This document shows positions 8,396 to 16,547 of a DNA stretch of 64,000 nucleotides, one piece after another. This DNA comes from Pseudalkalibacillus hwajinpoensis. GTDB lineage: Bacteria; Bacillota; Bacilli; Bacillales; Guptibacillaceae. The position numbers and the translations under genes are program-made. Numbering within the stretch: position 1 is the stretch's first letter; each line of letters begins with the position of its first letter. The DNA is taken from assembly GCF_039851965.1 (NCBI RefSeq), contig NZ_CP156674.1, positions 3,782,001-3,846,000 on the forward strand, written 5' to 3'. Below the pieces are notes generated by a model. That model did not search any database. It saw nothing but the letters and a program-made list of their open reading frames with translations, and was not told where the DNA came from.

Positions 8396-9676
8396 GTGGG
8401 AGTTGAAAAAATACTGATGCCTCAGCTTGGGGAGAGTGTCACCGAAGGTACAATCGAAAAATGGCTTGTAGAAGTCGGCGATACTGTCAATAAATATGAC
8501 CCTATTGCGGAGGTTAATACAGATAAAGTCAATGCGGAGGTTCCTTCTTCGTATACTGGCGTTATTAAAGAGCTTGTCGCTGGAGAAGGCGATACAATCG
8601 AAGTTGGTGAGCTAGTATGCTATATCGATGTCGAGGGTGGAGCGGCCGTAGAAGAAAAGCAAGAAGAGTCTACTGGCCAGAAGGCAATCGAAAACATTTC
8701 TGAAGAGAAAAAGGAACAGGACGAGGAGCAGCCGATGAAGCGTCGCTACTCACCAGCTGTTCTGCGCCTTGCTCAGGAAAATGATATCGACCTTGAACAG
8801 GTTAGCGGATCTGGTAAGGGTGGACGCATTACGCGTAAAGATATCCAGAAAGTTATCGATTCTGGAGAGATTCCTGAACCTAAAGCAGAGCAAAAAGAAC
8901 CGGAACCGAAACAGGAGAAAGCAGAGGCTCCTAAATCTCCAGATCCAAAAGGGTCGGAAGTTCCTGTTGCTGAAGGCGATATTGAAATTCCTGTAACAGG
9001 TGTGCGACGTGCTATTGCGAATAACATGCTTCGCAGCAAACATGAAGCGCCACATGCGTGGACAATGGTAGAGGTTGATGTAACAAATCTAGTTGAGTAC
9101 CGTAACGGTATTAAAGATGATTTTAAGAAGAAGGAGGGCTATGGCCTAACATTCTTCGCATTTTTTGTAAAAGCTGTTGTTGAAGCTCTAAAAGAATTCC
9201 CACAAATGAATTCGATGTGGGCTGGTGACAAAATCGTTCAGAAAAAAGATATCAACATATCAATAGCAGTTGGAACTGACGAGTCTCTTTTCGTTCCAGT
9301 GATCAAAAATGCTGACGAAAAATCAATCAAAGGCATTGCTCGTGAAGTGAAAGAGCTTGCTCAAAGAGCAAAAACAGGCAAATTAAAAGGAGAAGAAATG
9401 CAGGGTGGAACGTTTACGGTGAACAATACCGGATCGTTTGGTTCAGTGCAGTCGATGGGGATTATTAATTATCCTCAAGCCGCTATTCTCCAGGTTGAAA
9501 GTATTGTGAAACGTCCAGTCGTGATGAACAATGGCATGATTGCCGTTCGAGATATGGTTAACCTTTGCCTTTCACTCGATCATCGTGTTCTTGATGGTAT
9601 GATCTGTGGGAAGTTCCTAGCTCGAGTTAAAGAAAATCTTGAAACCATTTCGAAAGAAAACACATCTATCTATTGA
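8396..9676 (+). CDS. bkdB: Branched-chain 2-oxoacid dehydrogenase E2 (lipoamide acyltransferase)
   Basis: Core acyltransferase that moves the branched acyl group from lipoyl-lysine to CoA. One N-terminal lipoyl domain (lipoylated Lys in NTDKVNAEVPS), then a peripheral subunit-binding domain (RYSPAVLRLAQENDIDLEQV..GRITRKDI), a Pro/Glu/Lys-rich linker (about residues 165-190) and the catalytic domain ending in LSLDHRVLDG (catalytic His and Asp). The start is GTG, 9 bases after AAGGAGG. 426 residues. Last gene of the operon, followed by a strong terminator. Confidence 0.95.
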   Translation: MGVEKILMPQLGESVTEGTIEKWLVEVGDTVNKYDPIAEVNTDKVNAEVPSSYTGVIKELVAGEGDTIEVGELVCYIDVEGGAAVEEKQEESTGQKAIENISEEKKEQDEEQPMKRRYSPAVLRLAQENDIDLEQVSGSGKGGRITRKDIQKVIDSGEIPEPKAEQKEPEPKQEKAEAPKSPDPKGSEVPVAEGDIEIPVTGVRRAIANNMLRSKHEAPHAWTMVEVDVTNLVEYRNGIKDDFKKKEGYGLTFFAFFVKAVVEALKEFPQMNSMWAGDKIVQKKDINISIAVGTDESLFVPVIKNADEKSIKGIAREVKELAQRAKTGKLKGEEMQGGTFTVNNTGSFGSVQSMGIINYPQAAILQVESIVKRPVVMNNGMIAVRDMVNLCLSLDHRVLDGMICGKFLARVKENLETISKENTSIY

Positions 9677-9704
9677 ATTAAATCTTCAAGATTTACTTTA
9701 TTAG

Positions 9705-9730
9705 ACCGTTCCGCTTGCGGGACGGTTTTT
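9705..9730 (+). terminator. Rho-independent terminator of the bkd operon
   Basis: Hairpin ACCGTTCCG-CTTG-CGGGACGGT (one T-G wobble) followed by five T residues, 28 bp after the bkdB stop. Confidence 0.9.
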
Positions 9731-9825
9731 AGAATCGATCTGATGCTATTTCTTACTCACAGAGCCGTAAATGAGCTGAATGTCAACACTGTTTATAAAC
9801 AGAACAAAAACAATAGAAGGCTTTC

Positions 9826-9855
9826 TTGGAAATTATCGGGGATTCGCGATACAAT
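9826..9855 (+). promoter_or_regulatory. Sigma-A type promoter of brxB
   Basis: TTGGAA-N18-TACAAT lies 40 bp before the brxB start. A 14-bp perfect palindrome (CTGTTTATAAACAG, 9789-9802) is about 25 bp upstream of the -35 box and could be an operator. Confidence 0.6.
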
Positions 9856-9894
9856 ATAACGTAAGGTGTCACGAAATAAGGGAGGAATATAAGA

Positions 9895-10323
9895 ATGTCA
9901 ATGGACTTTAATTTATTTATGAATGACGTCGTAGCTACAGCACGTGAAGAGATAAAAGCAGCTGGCTATGAAGAGCTTACAACACCAGAAGCGGTGGAAG
10001 AGGTTGTTACTGGGAAAGGTACAACGCTTGTTATGGTTAACTCTGTATGTGGTTGTGCAGGAGGAGTAGCTCGTCCAGCAGCAAGAATGGCTATTGCAAA
10101 CGAGAAAACGCCTGATAAACTTGTAACCGTTTTTGCAGGACAGGATAAAGAAGCAACGGCGAAAGCACGTTCTTATTTCGCTGGATTTGCACCGTCATCT
10201 CCTTCTTTTGCACTATTAAAAGATGGCAATATTATTAATATGGTTGAACGTCATGAAATTGAGGGCAGTGACCCAGAAGAAGTATCCGGCATGCTTCAAT
10301 ATCTATTTAATAAATATTGCTAA
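9895..10323 (+). CDS. brxB: Bacilliredoxin, BrxA/BrxB (YqiW/YphP) family
   Basis: Small cytoplasmic thiol protein of the DUF1094/bacilliredoxin family, which removes bacillithiol from S-bacillithiolated proteins. The family CGC redox motif is in NSVCGCAGGVARPA (about residues 52-65). 142 residues, the standard length. Its place right after the bkd operon matches yqiW of B. subtilis, so BrxB is preferred over the paralogue BrxA. Single-gene unit with its own promoter and a terminator behind it. A GGGAGGA site precedes the ATG. Confidence 0.9.
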   Translation: MSMDFNLFMNDVVATAREEIKAAGYEELTTPEAVEEVVTGKGTTLVMVNSVCGCAGGVARPAARMAIANEKTPDKLVTVFAGQDKEATAKARSYFAGFAPSSPSFALLKDGNIINMVERHEIEGSDPEEVSGMLQYLFNKYC

Positions 10324-10350
10324 AATCACTGCGCCAGGCTATTATAAACT

Positions 10351-10407
10351 GTACCCTATAGATTAGACACTTTGAAAAAAGGTCTTTCTATAGGGTGCTT
10401 TTTTTTT
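10351..10407 (+). terminator. Terminator after brxB
   Basis: Long hairpin with arms ACCCTATAG (10353-10361) and CTATAGGGT (10388-10396), an inner AGAC/GTCT pairing, and nine T residues. Confidence 0.85.
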
Positions 10408-10535
10408 GCAGTTAGCTTCAAACGTAAAAATAACTGAATAATAACAAAATATAAACTTTAATAGATATGCAAGAAACATGTATAAAGATATAGATAATTT
10501 CAAACTTGTCTGTTATAGTTTTATTTATTCGTTAA

Positions 10536-10553
10536 AATGAATTATTATACATT
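10536..10553 (+). promoter_or_regulatory. Candidate ArgR/AhrC operator (ARG box)
   Basis: AATGAATTATTATACATT matches the 18-bp ARG box (wNTGAATwwwwATTCANw) with one mismatch. It lies 20 bp before the start of the arginine-type ABC transporter operon and would cover the transcript start or leader. Match seen in the sequence; regulation is inference. Confidence 0.55.
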
Positions 10554-10572
10554 TCGTACAGGGGGATTAAAA

Positions 10573-11376
10573 ATGAAAAAGAATTGGTTAGTCATAATGG
10601 TTGGACTATTATTAGCCGTGCTTGTAGCTTGTGGTTCTACAAATGAGAGTAATGATTCAGGTGGAGAAGCTGGTGAGAGCGAATCTGAAAAAACGCTTGT
10701 TATGGGAACATCTGCAGATTACCCACCATTTGAATATATCGATTCTGCTAAAGGTGAAGACATTATCGGTTTTGATGTGGACATTGCGAACTACATTGCT
10801 GAAGAACTTGGCTATAACGTTGAAATTAAAGATATGGATTTTAGTGGACTAATTACGGCACTAAGCAGTGAGCGAGTTGATTTTGTTCTTGCGGGAATGA
10901 CACCTACTGAAGAACGGAAGGAGAACGTTGACTTTTCAGAAATCTACTATACAGCAAATCATATGATTGTTTCGAAAGCGGATAGTAATATTTCAGCACC
11001 TGAGGATTTAGAAGGAACAAAAGTTGGTGTTCAACTCGGTTCAATCCAAGAAGACAAAGCGAATGAAATAAAAGAAGGCGGAGTCGATATGGAAGTTATC
11101 ACACTCAATCGTATACCAGAACTCATTCAAGAGCTGAAATCAGGACGTTATGATGCTATTATCATCGAAGACACCGTTGCAAATGGATACCTGGAAAGCA
11201 ATGAAGATTTAGCGGGCGAGAAACTTCCTAACACTGAAGAAGCTGGATCGGCAGTCGCATTTCCGAAAGACAGTGAACTGACAGAAGAGTTTAATACGGT
11301 TATTAAAGAAATGAAGGAAAATGGAAAAATGGACGAGCTCATTGAAAAATGGTTCGGCCAGGACACCGTAGAATAA
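10573..11376 (+). CDS. artP: Amino acid (arginine-type) ABC transporter, substrate-binding lipoprotein
   Basis: Extracytoplasmic solute-binding protein of the polar amino acid (PAAT) family. The N-terminus is a lipoprotein signal: KK, a hydrophobic core and lipobox LVAC, with Cys-22 as the predicted lipidation site, then a Ser/Glu-rich linker. The family signature GFDVDIANYIAEELGY follows. The ATG at 10573, behind AGGGGGA, gives 267 residues and a proper signal; the upstream ATG at 10537 has no good ribosome site. It is syntenic with yqiX (artP) of B. subtilis, so arginine is the likely ligand, but specificity cannot be read from sequence. Confidence 0.88.
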   Translation: MKKNWLVIMVGLLLAVLVACGSTNESNDSGGEAGESESEKTLVMGTSADYPPFEYIDSAKGEDIIGFDVDIANYIAEELGYNVEIKDMDFSGLITALSSERVDFVLAGMTPTEERKENVDFSEIYYTANHMIVSKADSNISAPEDLEGTKVGVQLGSIQEDKANEIKEGGVDMEVITLNRIPELIQELKSGRYDAIIIEDTVANGYLESNEDLAGEKLPNTEEAGSAVAFPKDSELTEEFNTVIKEMKENGKMDELIEKWFGQDTVE

Positions 11377-11405
11377 CACTTCAAGAGAAGAAAGGATGAA
11401 AGGGC

Positions 11406-12065
11406 ATGAATTTGGACTTCACCCAGTTCGTGCCTAATATTCCCTACATCCTGCAAGGAATATTGGTCACGTTAAAATTTGTTAGTGTATCAGCAATCGT
11501 AGGATTTGTGCTCGGAACAATTCTCGCACTATTTAAAATAGGTAGAGTTCGCTTCCTAAGCTGGATAGCTGATGCGTATACGTCAGTCTTTCGTGGAACC
11601 CCGCTTATTTTACAGCTTTTATTATTTTATCATGCGACACCGCAGCTGACTGGATATGACATCAGTGCTTTTGAGGCAGGCGTACTTTCTTTTGGATTGA
11701 ATTCCGCTGCTTATATTTCAGAAATCATTCGCGCAGGAATTCGTGCAGTGGACTCTGGACAAAATGAAGCAGCGGCAGCCCTAGGAATCCCTTACAGGCC
11801 AATGATGCGAGACATCATTTTACCTCAGGCGATGAAAAACATCCTACCTGCATTAATGAATGAATTTATTACACTCACGAAGGAATCGGCGATTGTATCA
11901 GTGATCGGGGTATTTGACATTATGCGCCGAAGTCAGATTGTTGCTGCAGAGAAGTTTAAATATTTTGAGCCGCTTTTAATAGCCGGGATCATTTATTATT
12001 TACTAGTGATGGTTTTAACACTAGTTGGTAAGCTTGTAGAAAGGAGGATGAGCCGCAGTGATTAA
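11406..12065 (+). CDS. artQ: Amino acid ABC transporter permease
   Basis: Membrane permease of the HisMQ type, 219 residues with about five hydrophobic segments. The cytoplasmic EAA loop that contacts the ATPase is visible as GQNEAAAALGIPYRPMMRDIILPQA. It follows the binding-protein gene by 29 bp and overlaps the ATPase gene by 8 bp, so the three subunits are translated as one unit. It corresponds to yqiY by order. Start ATG behind GAAAGGATGAAAGGGC. Confidence 0.9.
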   Translation: MNLDFTQFVPNIPYILQGILVTLKFVSVSAIVGFVLGTILALFKIGRVRFLSWIADAYTSVFRGTPLILQLLLFYHATPQLTGYDISAFEAGVLSFGLNSAAYISEIIRAGIRAVDSGQNEAAAALGIPYRPMMRDIILPQAMKNILPALMNEFITLTKESAIVSVIGVFDIMRRSQIVAAEKFKYFEPLLIAGIIYYLLVMVLTLVGKLVERRMSRSD

Positions 12066-12780
12066 GGTAGAAAACCTCCAAAAGAAATTTGGGAATCTTG
12101 AAGTGCTAAGCGATATATCAACTTCCATTCATAAAGGAGATGTTGTAGCGGTTATTGGTCCTTCAGGGTCTGGAAAGTCGACACTACTTCGCTGCATGAA
12201 TAGATTAGAAGATGCGACAGCTGGATCCATTTGGATAGATGATCAAAAACTAACTGACTCGCAAACAAACATTATGGAATTGAGACAGAAAATCGGTATG
12301 GTCTTTCAACATTTCCATCTTTTCCCTCATAAAACAGTTTTAGAGAATCTCATTTATGCCCCGATGAAAGTGAAAGGGATCAGTCGTAAAGACGCTGAAG
12401 AAAAAGCACATCAATTGTTAGAGCAGGTTGGATTATCCGTAAAGGCGAAAGAATATCCTAAGCGATTATCCGGGGGGCAAAAACAGCGGGTGGCGATTGC
12501 GCGAGCTCTTGCAATGGAACCGAAATATATGTTGTTTGATGAACCCACCTCGGCTCTAGATCCTGAAATGGTTAAAGAAGTTCTTGATGTCATGAAAAGT
12601 CTAGGTGAAACCGGGATGACGATGGTAATTGTGACACATGAAATGGCGTTTGCAAGAGAGGCAGCAGATCGAATTTTATTTCTTGATGGTGGAAGGCTAG
12701 TAGAAGAAGGCAGGCCATCAGAATTCTTCGATCGTCCTAAAACCGAACGAGCAAGAACATTTCTCGAAAAGGTATTGTGA
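12058..12780 (+). CDS. artR: Amino acid ABC transporter ATP-binding protein
   Basis: Cytoplasmic ATPase of the importer, 240 residues. Walker A GPSGSGKST, Q-loop VFQHFHLFP, signature RLSGGQKQRVAIARAL, Walker B MLFDEPTSALDPE and switch His VTHEMAFA are all intact. GTG start inside the end of the permease gene (AGGAGGATGAGCCGCA upstream). Last gene of the importer operon, ending just before a terminator. It corresponds to yqiZ. Confidence 0.92.
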   Translation: MIKVENLQKKFGNLEVLSDISTSIHKGDVVAVIGPSGSGKSTLLRCMNRLEDATAGSIWIDDQKLTDSQTNIMELRQKIGMVFQHFHLFPHKTVLENLIYAPMKVKGISRKDAEEKAHQLLEQVGLSVKAKEYPKRLSGGQKQRVAIARALAMEPKYMLFDEPTSALDPEMVKEVLDVMKSLGETGMTMVIVTHEMAFAREAADRILFLDGGRLVEEGRPSEFFDRPKTERARTFLEKVL

Positions 12781-12781
12781 G

Positions 12782-12812
12782 AGAGCGAACCAGCGCGTTC
12801 GCTCTTTTTTTT
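12782..12812 (+). terminator. Terminator of the ABC importer operon
   Basis: AGAGCGAAC/GTTCGCTCT hairpin with a six-base loop and eight T residues, starting 2 bp after the stop codon. Confidence 0.92.
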
Positions 12813-12929
12813 ATAAATGTGACCATGAAAGCGTTATATTCAAAAAAGAAGTCTGTTCAACAGGGCGAAAATGGTTTAAACTCTGTTAATTGAAGGATAT
12901 TATGGAAGTAACTCCAGTTGGAAGGAAGT

Positions 12930-13904
12930 ATGGTAGTGAAAGTGAAAATTGGTTATCGAACGCTAAAAACCGCAATAGGAACCGGGGTAGCAATCACAAT
13001 TGCACAGCTATTTTCCCTTGAAAATTACGTTTCGGCTGGAATTTTAACGATACTATGTATCAAACCTACTACAAAAAGGTCATTTCGAAGCTCCTGGGAG
13101 AGGTTTATAGCTTGTATACTAGGGATTGTTTTTAGTGCTGCTTTCTTTGAGGGTATCGGTTATACCCCTTTGAGTATTTCTTTATTACTGCTCTTCTTTA
13201 TCCCGTCTGTTGTAGCTATTAAAGCAACTGAAGGTGTTATTACGAGTTCAGTCATTATATTACACATCTATAATTTTAATACGGTCAGTTGGGATATTGT
13301 TTGGAATGAGGTAGCGATAATTGTCATCGGAATAGGAGTTGCGCTGCTCTTTAATTTATATATGCCTAATCTTGAAAAAGATCTGAAACAAATAAGGAAG
13401 CAAATAGAAGAAAAGTTTTCGATTATTTTGATGGAGTATGCCGTTTATCTTCGTGAAGGAGAAAGTAATTGGGATGGAAAAGAAATCATCGAAGTGGGGG
13501 ACCTCCTTCAGAACGCGAAGAGCATTGCATTAAAGGATATTGAAAATCACATGCTTCGTGACGACGACAAATATTATGTCTATTTCAAAATGAGAGAAAA
13601 GCAATTTGCGATTCTTGAGAGGGTTCTTCCAATCATCTCTTCGCTTGATCAGACGTACATTCACGGCAAGACGATAGCTGAATTTATGGAGAAACTAAGT
13701 GACTCCGTTAAACCGCAAAATACGGCAAACGTATTTCTAGATGAGCTGCTTGCTATGAGGGAAGAATTTCGCAATTCACCTCTCCCAGCAGATAGAGCTG
13801 AATTTGAGACGAGATCAGCTCTCCTCTATTTCTTAAACGAAATCGAACAGTATTTACTACTGAAACGCTATTTCAAACCAGGTGCTTTTTCAAAATCTGA
13901 ATGA
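12930..13904 (+). CDS. yqjA: YqjA-like membrane protein (DUF939, aromatic acid exporter family)
   Basis: Integral membrane protein of about 325 residues. The N-terminal half has several hydrophobic segments (residues about 10-140) containing the DUF939 pattern GTGVAITIAQLFSLENYVSAGI. The soluble C-terminal half is charged and helical. Related to aromatic acid exporters by fold; substrate unknown. ATG 12930 and GTG 12936 are both possible behind GGAAGGAAG. It sits between the ABC importer and the transpeptidase gene, as yqjA does in B. subtilis. A CcpA-like sequence (TGAAAGCGTTATAT, 12826-12839, two mismatches) lies about 100 bp upstream. Confidence 0.8.
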   Translation: MVVKVKIGYRTLKTAIGTGVAITIAQLFSLENYVSAGILTILCIKPTTKRSFRSSWERFIACILGIVFSAAFFEGIGYTPLSISLLLLFFIPSVVAIKATEGVITSSVIILHIYNFNTVSWDIVWNEVAIIVIGIGVALLFNLYMPNLEKDLKQIRKQIEEKFSIILMEYAVYLREGESNWDGKEIIEVGDLLQNAKSIALKDIENHMLRDDDKYYVYFKMREKQFAILERVLPIISSLDQTYIHGKTIAEFMEKLSDSVKPQNTANVFLDELLAMREEFRNSPLPADRAEFETRSALLYFLNEIEQYLLLKRYFKPGAFSKSE

Positions 13905-13950
13905 TATTTTTGAACGGATGCATGCTAAATAGAAAAAGGAGTGAACAAAG

Positions 13951-14460
13951 ATGGTTCAACTCTTCTTCTCTATGTTCCTCGCTGCATCCGTTCTTTTTCC
14001 ATTTGGAGATAAGCCGATCCCGGGTGATCCCTTTATTATTGTTAACAAAGAATCGAATGAGCTCGCTTATCTGAATGAAAATGAAATCGTAAAAGTGATT
14101 CCTGTAGCAACAGGACGCAGCTCAGAGCTTACACCTGAAGGGACATTTATGGTTATTGTAAAAGCAGAGAATCCCTACTACCGAAAGAAAAACATACCTG
14201 GAGGTAGAGAGGATAATCCGCTTGGAACACGGTGGATCGGGTTTGACGCTCAAAATACTGATGGGCGAATATACGGTCTTCACGGCACCAATCGACCATC
14301 TTCAATTGGTGAACACACGACAGCGGGATGTGTGCGTCTGCAAAATAACGAAGTAGAGAAACTATTTGATGAAGTGCCTTATGGAACGAAAATCCTGATT
14401 ACGTCGAGTGCAGAGTCCTTTCTTGAGCTTGGAAGAAAAGCTGGTGCGTTAACAAAATAG
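13951..14460 (+). CDS. Secreted L,D-transpeptidase (YkuD domain)
   Basis: 169 residues with a short N-terminal hydrophobic signal segment (FFSMFLAASVLFPFG) and a single YkuD catalytic domain. The active-site motif HGTN-X12-TAGCVRLQN carries the catalytic Cys, Arg and His. Family members form 3-3 peptidoglycan cross-links or attach proteins to the wall; no LysM or other wall-binding domain is present. Good ribosome site AAAGGAGTG. A strong bidirectional terminator follows. Confidence 0.88.
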   Translation: MVQLFFSMFLAASVLFPFGDKPIPGDPFIIVNKESNELAYLNENEIVKVIPVATGRSSELTPEGTFMVIVKAENPYYRKKNIPGGREDNPLGTRWIGFDAQNTDGRIYGLHGTNRPSSIGEHTTAGCVRLQNNEVEKLFDEVPYGTKILITSSAESFLELGRKAGALTK

Positions 14461-14486
14461 GGCAGCATGAACTAGCATAGCTAAAC

Positions 14487-14531
14487 AATAAACAGGAGCC
14501 TGTCTCGAAATGAGACAGGCTCCTGTTTATT
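14487..14531. terminator. Bidirectional terminator
   Basis: Perfect 20-bp stem (14487-14506 with 14512-14531), loop GAAAT, with A/T-rich flanks on both sides. It separates the transpeptidase gene from the convergent prli42 gene. Confidence 0.93.
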
Positions 14532-14556
14532 TATCCTATTGATATTATCGTATCGC

Positions 14557-14649
14557 CTAAAACAGCATAGCGGTTGCGCCAGCAAATAAGCTGAGCAGCA
14601 TGGAGATAATCATAATATACACAACAATCTTTGTTGCTTTGCGGGGCAT
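14557..14649 (-). CDS. prli42: Prli42-type stressosome-anchoring miniprotein
   Basis: Thirty-residue protein: a basic N-terminus (PRKATK) followed by one membrane segment IVVYIMIISMLLSLFAGATA. Length, charge pattern and the IVVYIM-IS-LLS-AG-AM core match Prli42, the membrane miniprotein that tethers the stressosome in Listeria and is conserved in Bacillales (family knowledge). A GAGGGAGGG ribosome site lies 6 bases before the ATG. Convergent with the transpeptidase gene and sharing its terminator. Confidence 0.82.
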   Translation of the reverse strand: MPRKATKIVVYIMIISMLLSLFAGATAMLF

Positions 14650-14777
14650 GAAAGTCCCTCCCTCAACTGAGCATTCTAACGTTATTTTACATGGATTCAC
14701 ATTCATGGACAAGCACATCTGCTGAAATTTTAGAAAAGACAATTGTTCCCGAAATCGACAATTTTTTAATTCATGCA

Positions 14778-14791
14778 GGAAAACGCTTACT
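14778..14791 (+). promoter_or_regulatory. Candidate cre (CcpA site) before the methylmalonyl-CoA mutase operon
   Basis: GGAAAACGCTTACT fits the cre consensus TGWAANCGNTNWCA except at the two outermost positions. It lies about 80 bp upstream of the mutase start, in an A/T-rich promoter region. Catabolite repression here is inference. Confidence 0.4.
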
Positions 14792-14871
14792 TAATAAAGA
14801 ATAAAGTATAAGTTAGACATCTGAATTTCGATAATATTCTACTATAGCATGACTACCAGGGAGGAATGGAG

Positions 14872-16530
14872 ATGGCGACAGATCACCAAGAATTCGAAAA
14901 GCAATATGAAGAATGGAAAGCCATGACAGAGAAATTGATTGAGAAATTTCCAGAGAAGAAGGAAGTTTTTAAGACAAGCTCTGGAATCGATATAGATCGT
15001 CTGGGACATCCGGAACAGCTTGATAAGGAATACATGGAAAAGCTTGGATTACCTGGCCAGTACCCTTATACACGTGGCATACAACCGACTATGTATCGAG
15101 GCAGAACGTGGACCATGCGACAATATGCAGGGTTTGGATCTGCAGAAGAGACAAACCGCCGTTTTCGCTATTTACTCGATCAGGGGCAAACAGGATTATC
15201 TGTTGCTTTCGATCTTCCGACTCAAATTGGTTATGATTCAGATGACATGATGGCAAAAGGAGAAGTAGGGAAAGTCGGGGTTGCCATTGATTCACTCGAT
15301 GATATGGAAGCGCTTTTACGAGACATTCCTCTTGATAAAGTAAGCACCTCAATGACAATTAATGCGCCTGCCTCGGTTCTACTCGCAATGTACATCGTTG
15401 TTGCTGAGAAGCAGGGAGTCTCTCAAAAAGAAATTTCAGGAACGATACAAAATGATATCTTAAAAGAATATATTGCAAGGGGAACTTACATATTCCCGCC
15501 GAAACCTTCAATGAGACTGATTACCGATATCTTTGCATACTGTGCTGAACATGTTCCACGCTGGAATACGATTAGTATTTCAGGCTATCACATTCGTGAA
15601 GCGGGTTCTACTGCTGCACAGGAACTTGCTTTTACCATTGCAAATGGAATTGCTTACGTAGATGCTGCAATCGCAACAGGGTTAAAAGTAGATGACTTTG
15701 CTCCTCGACTTGCTTTCTTTTTCAACGGGCATAATCAGTTTCTAGAAGAAGTAGCCAAGTTCCGGGCTGCGAGAAGAATATGGTCAAAGATTATGAGAGA
15801 GCGGTACGGTGCTGTGAAACTGAAGAGTCTTCAATTACGTTTTCATACTCAGGTCGCAGGATCAACATTAACAGCCCAACAACCCGATAACAACATCATT
15901 CGAGTGACCATTCAGGCGCTAGCTGCCGTGTTAGGTGGAACGCAAAGCTTGCATACAAATGCAAAAGATGAAGCACTAGCCCTTCCGACAGAAGATTCAG
16001 CGAGAATTGCCCTCAGGACACAGCAGATTATAGCAAATGAGAGCGGGGTTACTGACACGGTAGATCCACTTGGTGGTTCTTATTATATTGAACAATTAAC
16101 AGATCAGTTAGAAGAATATGTGTTTGATTATATTCGGAAGATTGATGACATGGGCGGCGCAGTTTCTGCCGTTGAACAGGGGTATATGCAACGTGAAATT
16201 CACCAGGCTGCATATGAGACGCAAAAGAAAATTGAGAGCGGCGAAGAAGTGGTCGTTGGTATGAATAAATACACGCTAGAAGATGAGCCGAGGCCTGAAC
16301 TTCACCGTATTGATCCAGAGCTTCAGCGCAAACAAATCGAGAAATTAGAAGGGCTACGTTCATCAAGAGATCAAAACCGAGCGAGCGCTCGGTTAGAAGA
16401 ATTAAGGAGCGGTGCACAAGGAGATGCGAACCTGATGCCGCTTATCATTGATTGCGTTCGAGATTATTGTACGGTAGGAGAAATCTGTGGTGTCCTTCGT
16501 AACGAATTTGGTGAGTATACAGGAATTTAA
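14872..16530 (+). CDS. Methylmalonyl-CoA mutase, large (catalytic) chain
   Basis: Converts (R)-methylmalonyl-CoA and succinyl-CoA using adenosylcobalamin. It contains only the substrate-binding TIM-barrel domain; the B12-binding domain is on the next gene. Family stretches: PYTRGIQPTMYRGRTWTMRQYAGF near residue 70, SGYHIREAGSTAAQELAF, and RLAFFFNGHNQFLEEVAKFRAARRIW. The ATG at 14872 lies 7 bases after AGGGAGGA; the ATG at 14866 abuts the ribosome site and is less likely. 552 residues, typical of the split-type enzyme. First gene of a four-gene operon. Confidence 0.92.
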   Translation: MATDHQEFEKQYEEWKAMTEKLIEKFPEKKEVFKTSSGIDIDRLGHPEQLDKEYMEKLGLPGQYPYTRGIQPTMYRGRTWTMRQYAGFGSAEETNRRFRYLLDQGQTGLSVAFDLPTQIGYDSDDMMAKGEVGKVGVAIDSLDDMEALLRDIPLDKVSTSMTINAPASVLLAMYIVVAEKQGVSQKEISGTIQNDILKEYIARGTYIFPPKPSMRLITDIFAYCAEHVPRWNTISISGYHIREAGSTAAQELAFTIANGIAYVDAAIATGLKVDDFAPRLAFFFNGHNQFLEEVAKFRAARRIWSKIMRERYGAVKLKSLQLRFHTQVAGSTLTAQQPDNNIIRVTIQALAAVLGGTQSLHTNAKDEALALPTEDSARIALRTQQIIANESGVTDTVDPLGGSYYIEQLTDQLEEYVFDYIRKIDDMGGAVSAVEQGYMQREIHQAAYETQKKIESGEEVVVGMNKYTLEDEPRPELHRIDPELQRKQIEKLEGLRSSRDQNRASARLEELRSGAQGDANLMPLIIDCVRDYCTVGEICGVLRNEFGEYTGI

Positions 16531-16547
16531 TCAGGGAGTGAAGAGAC

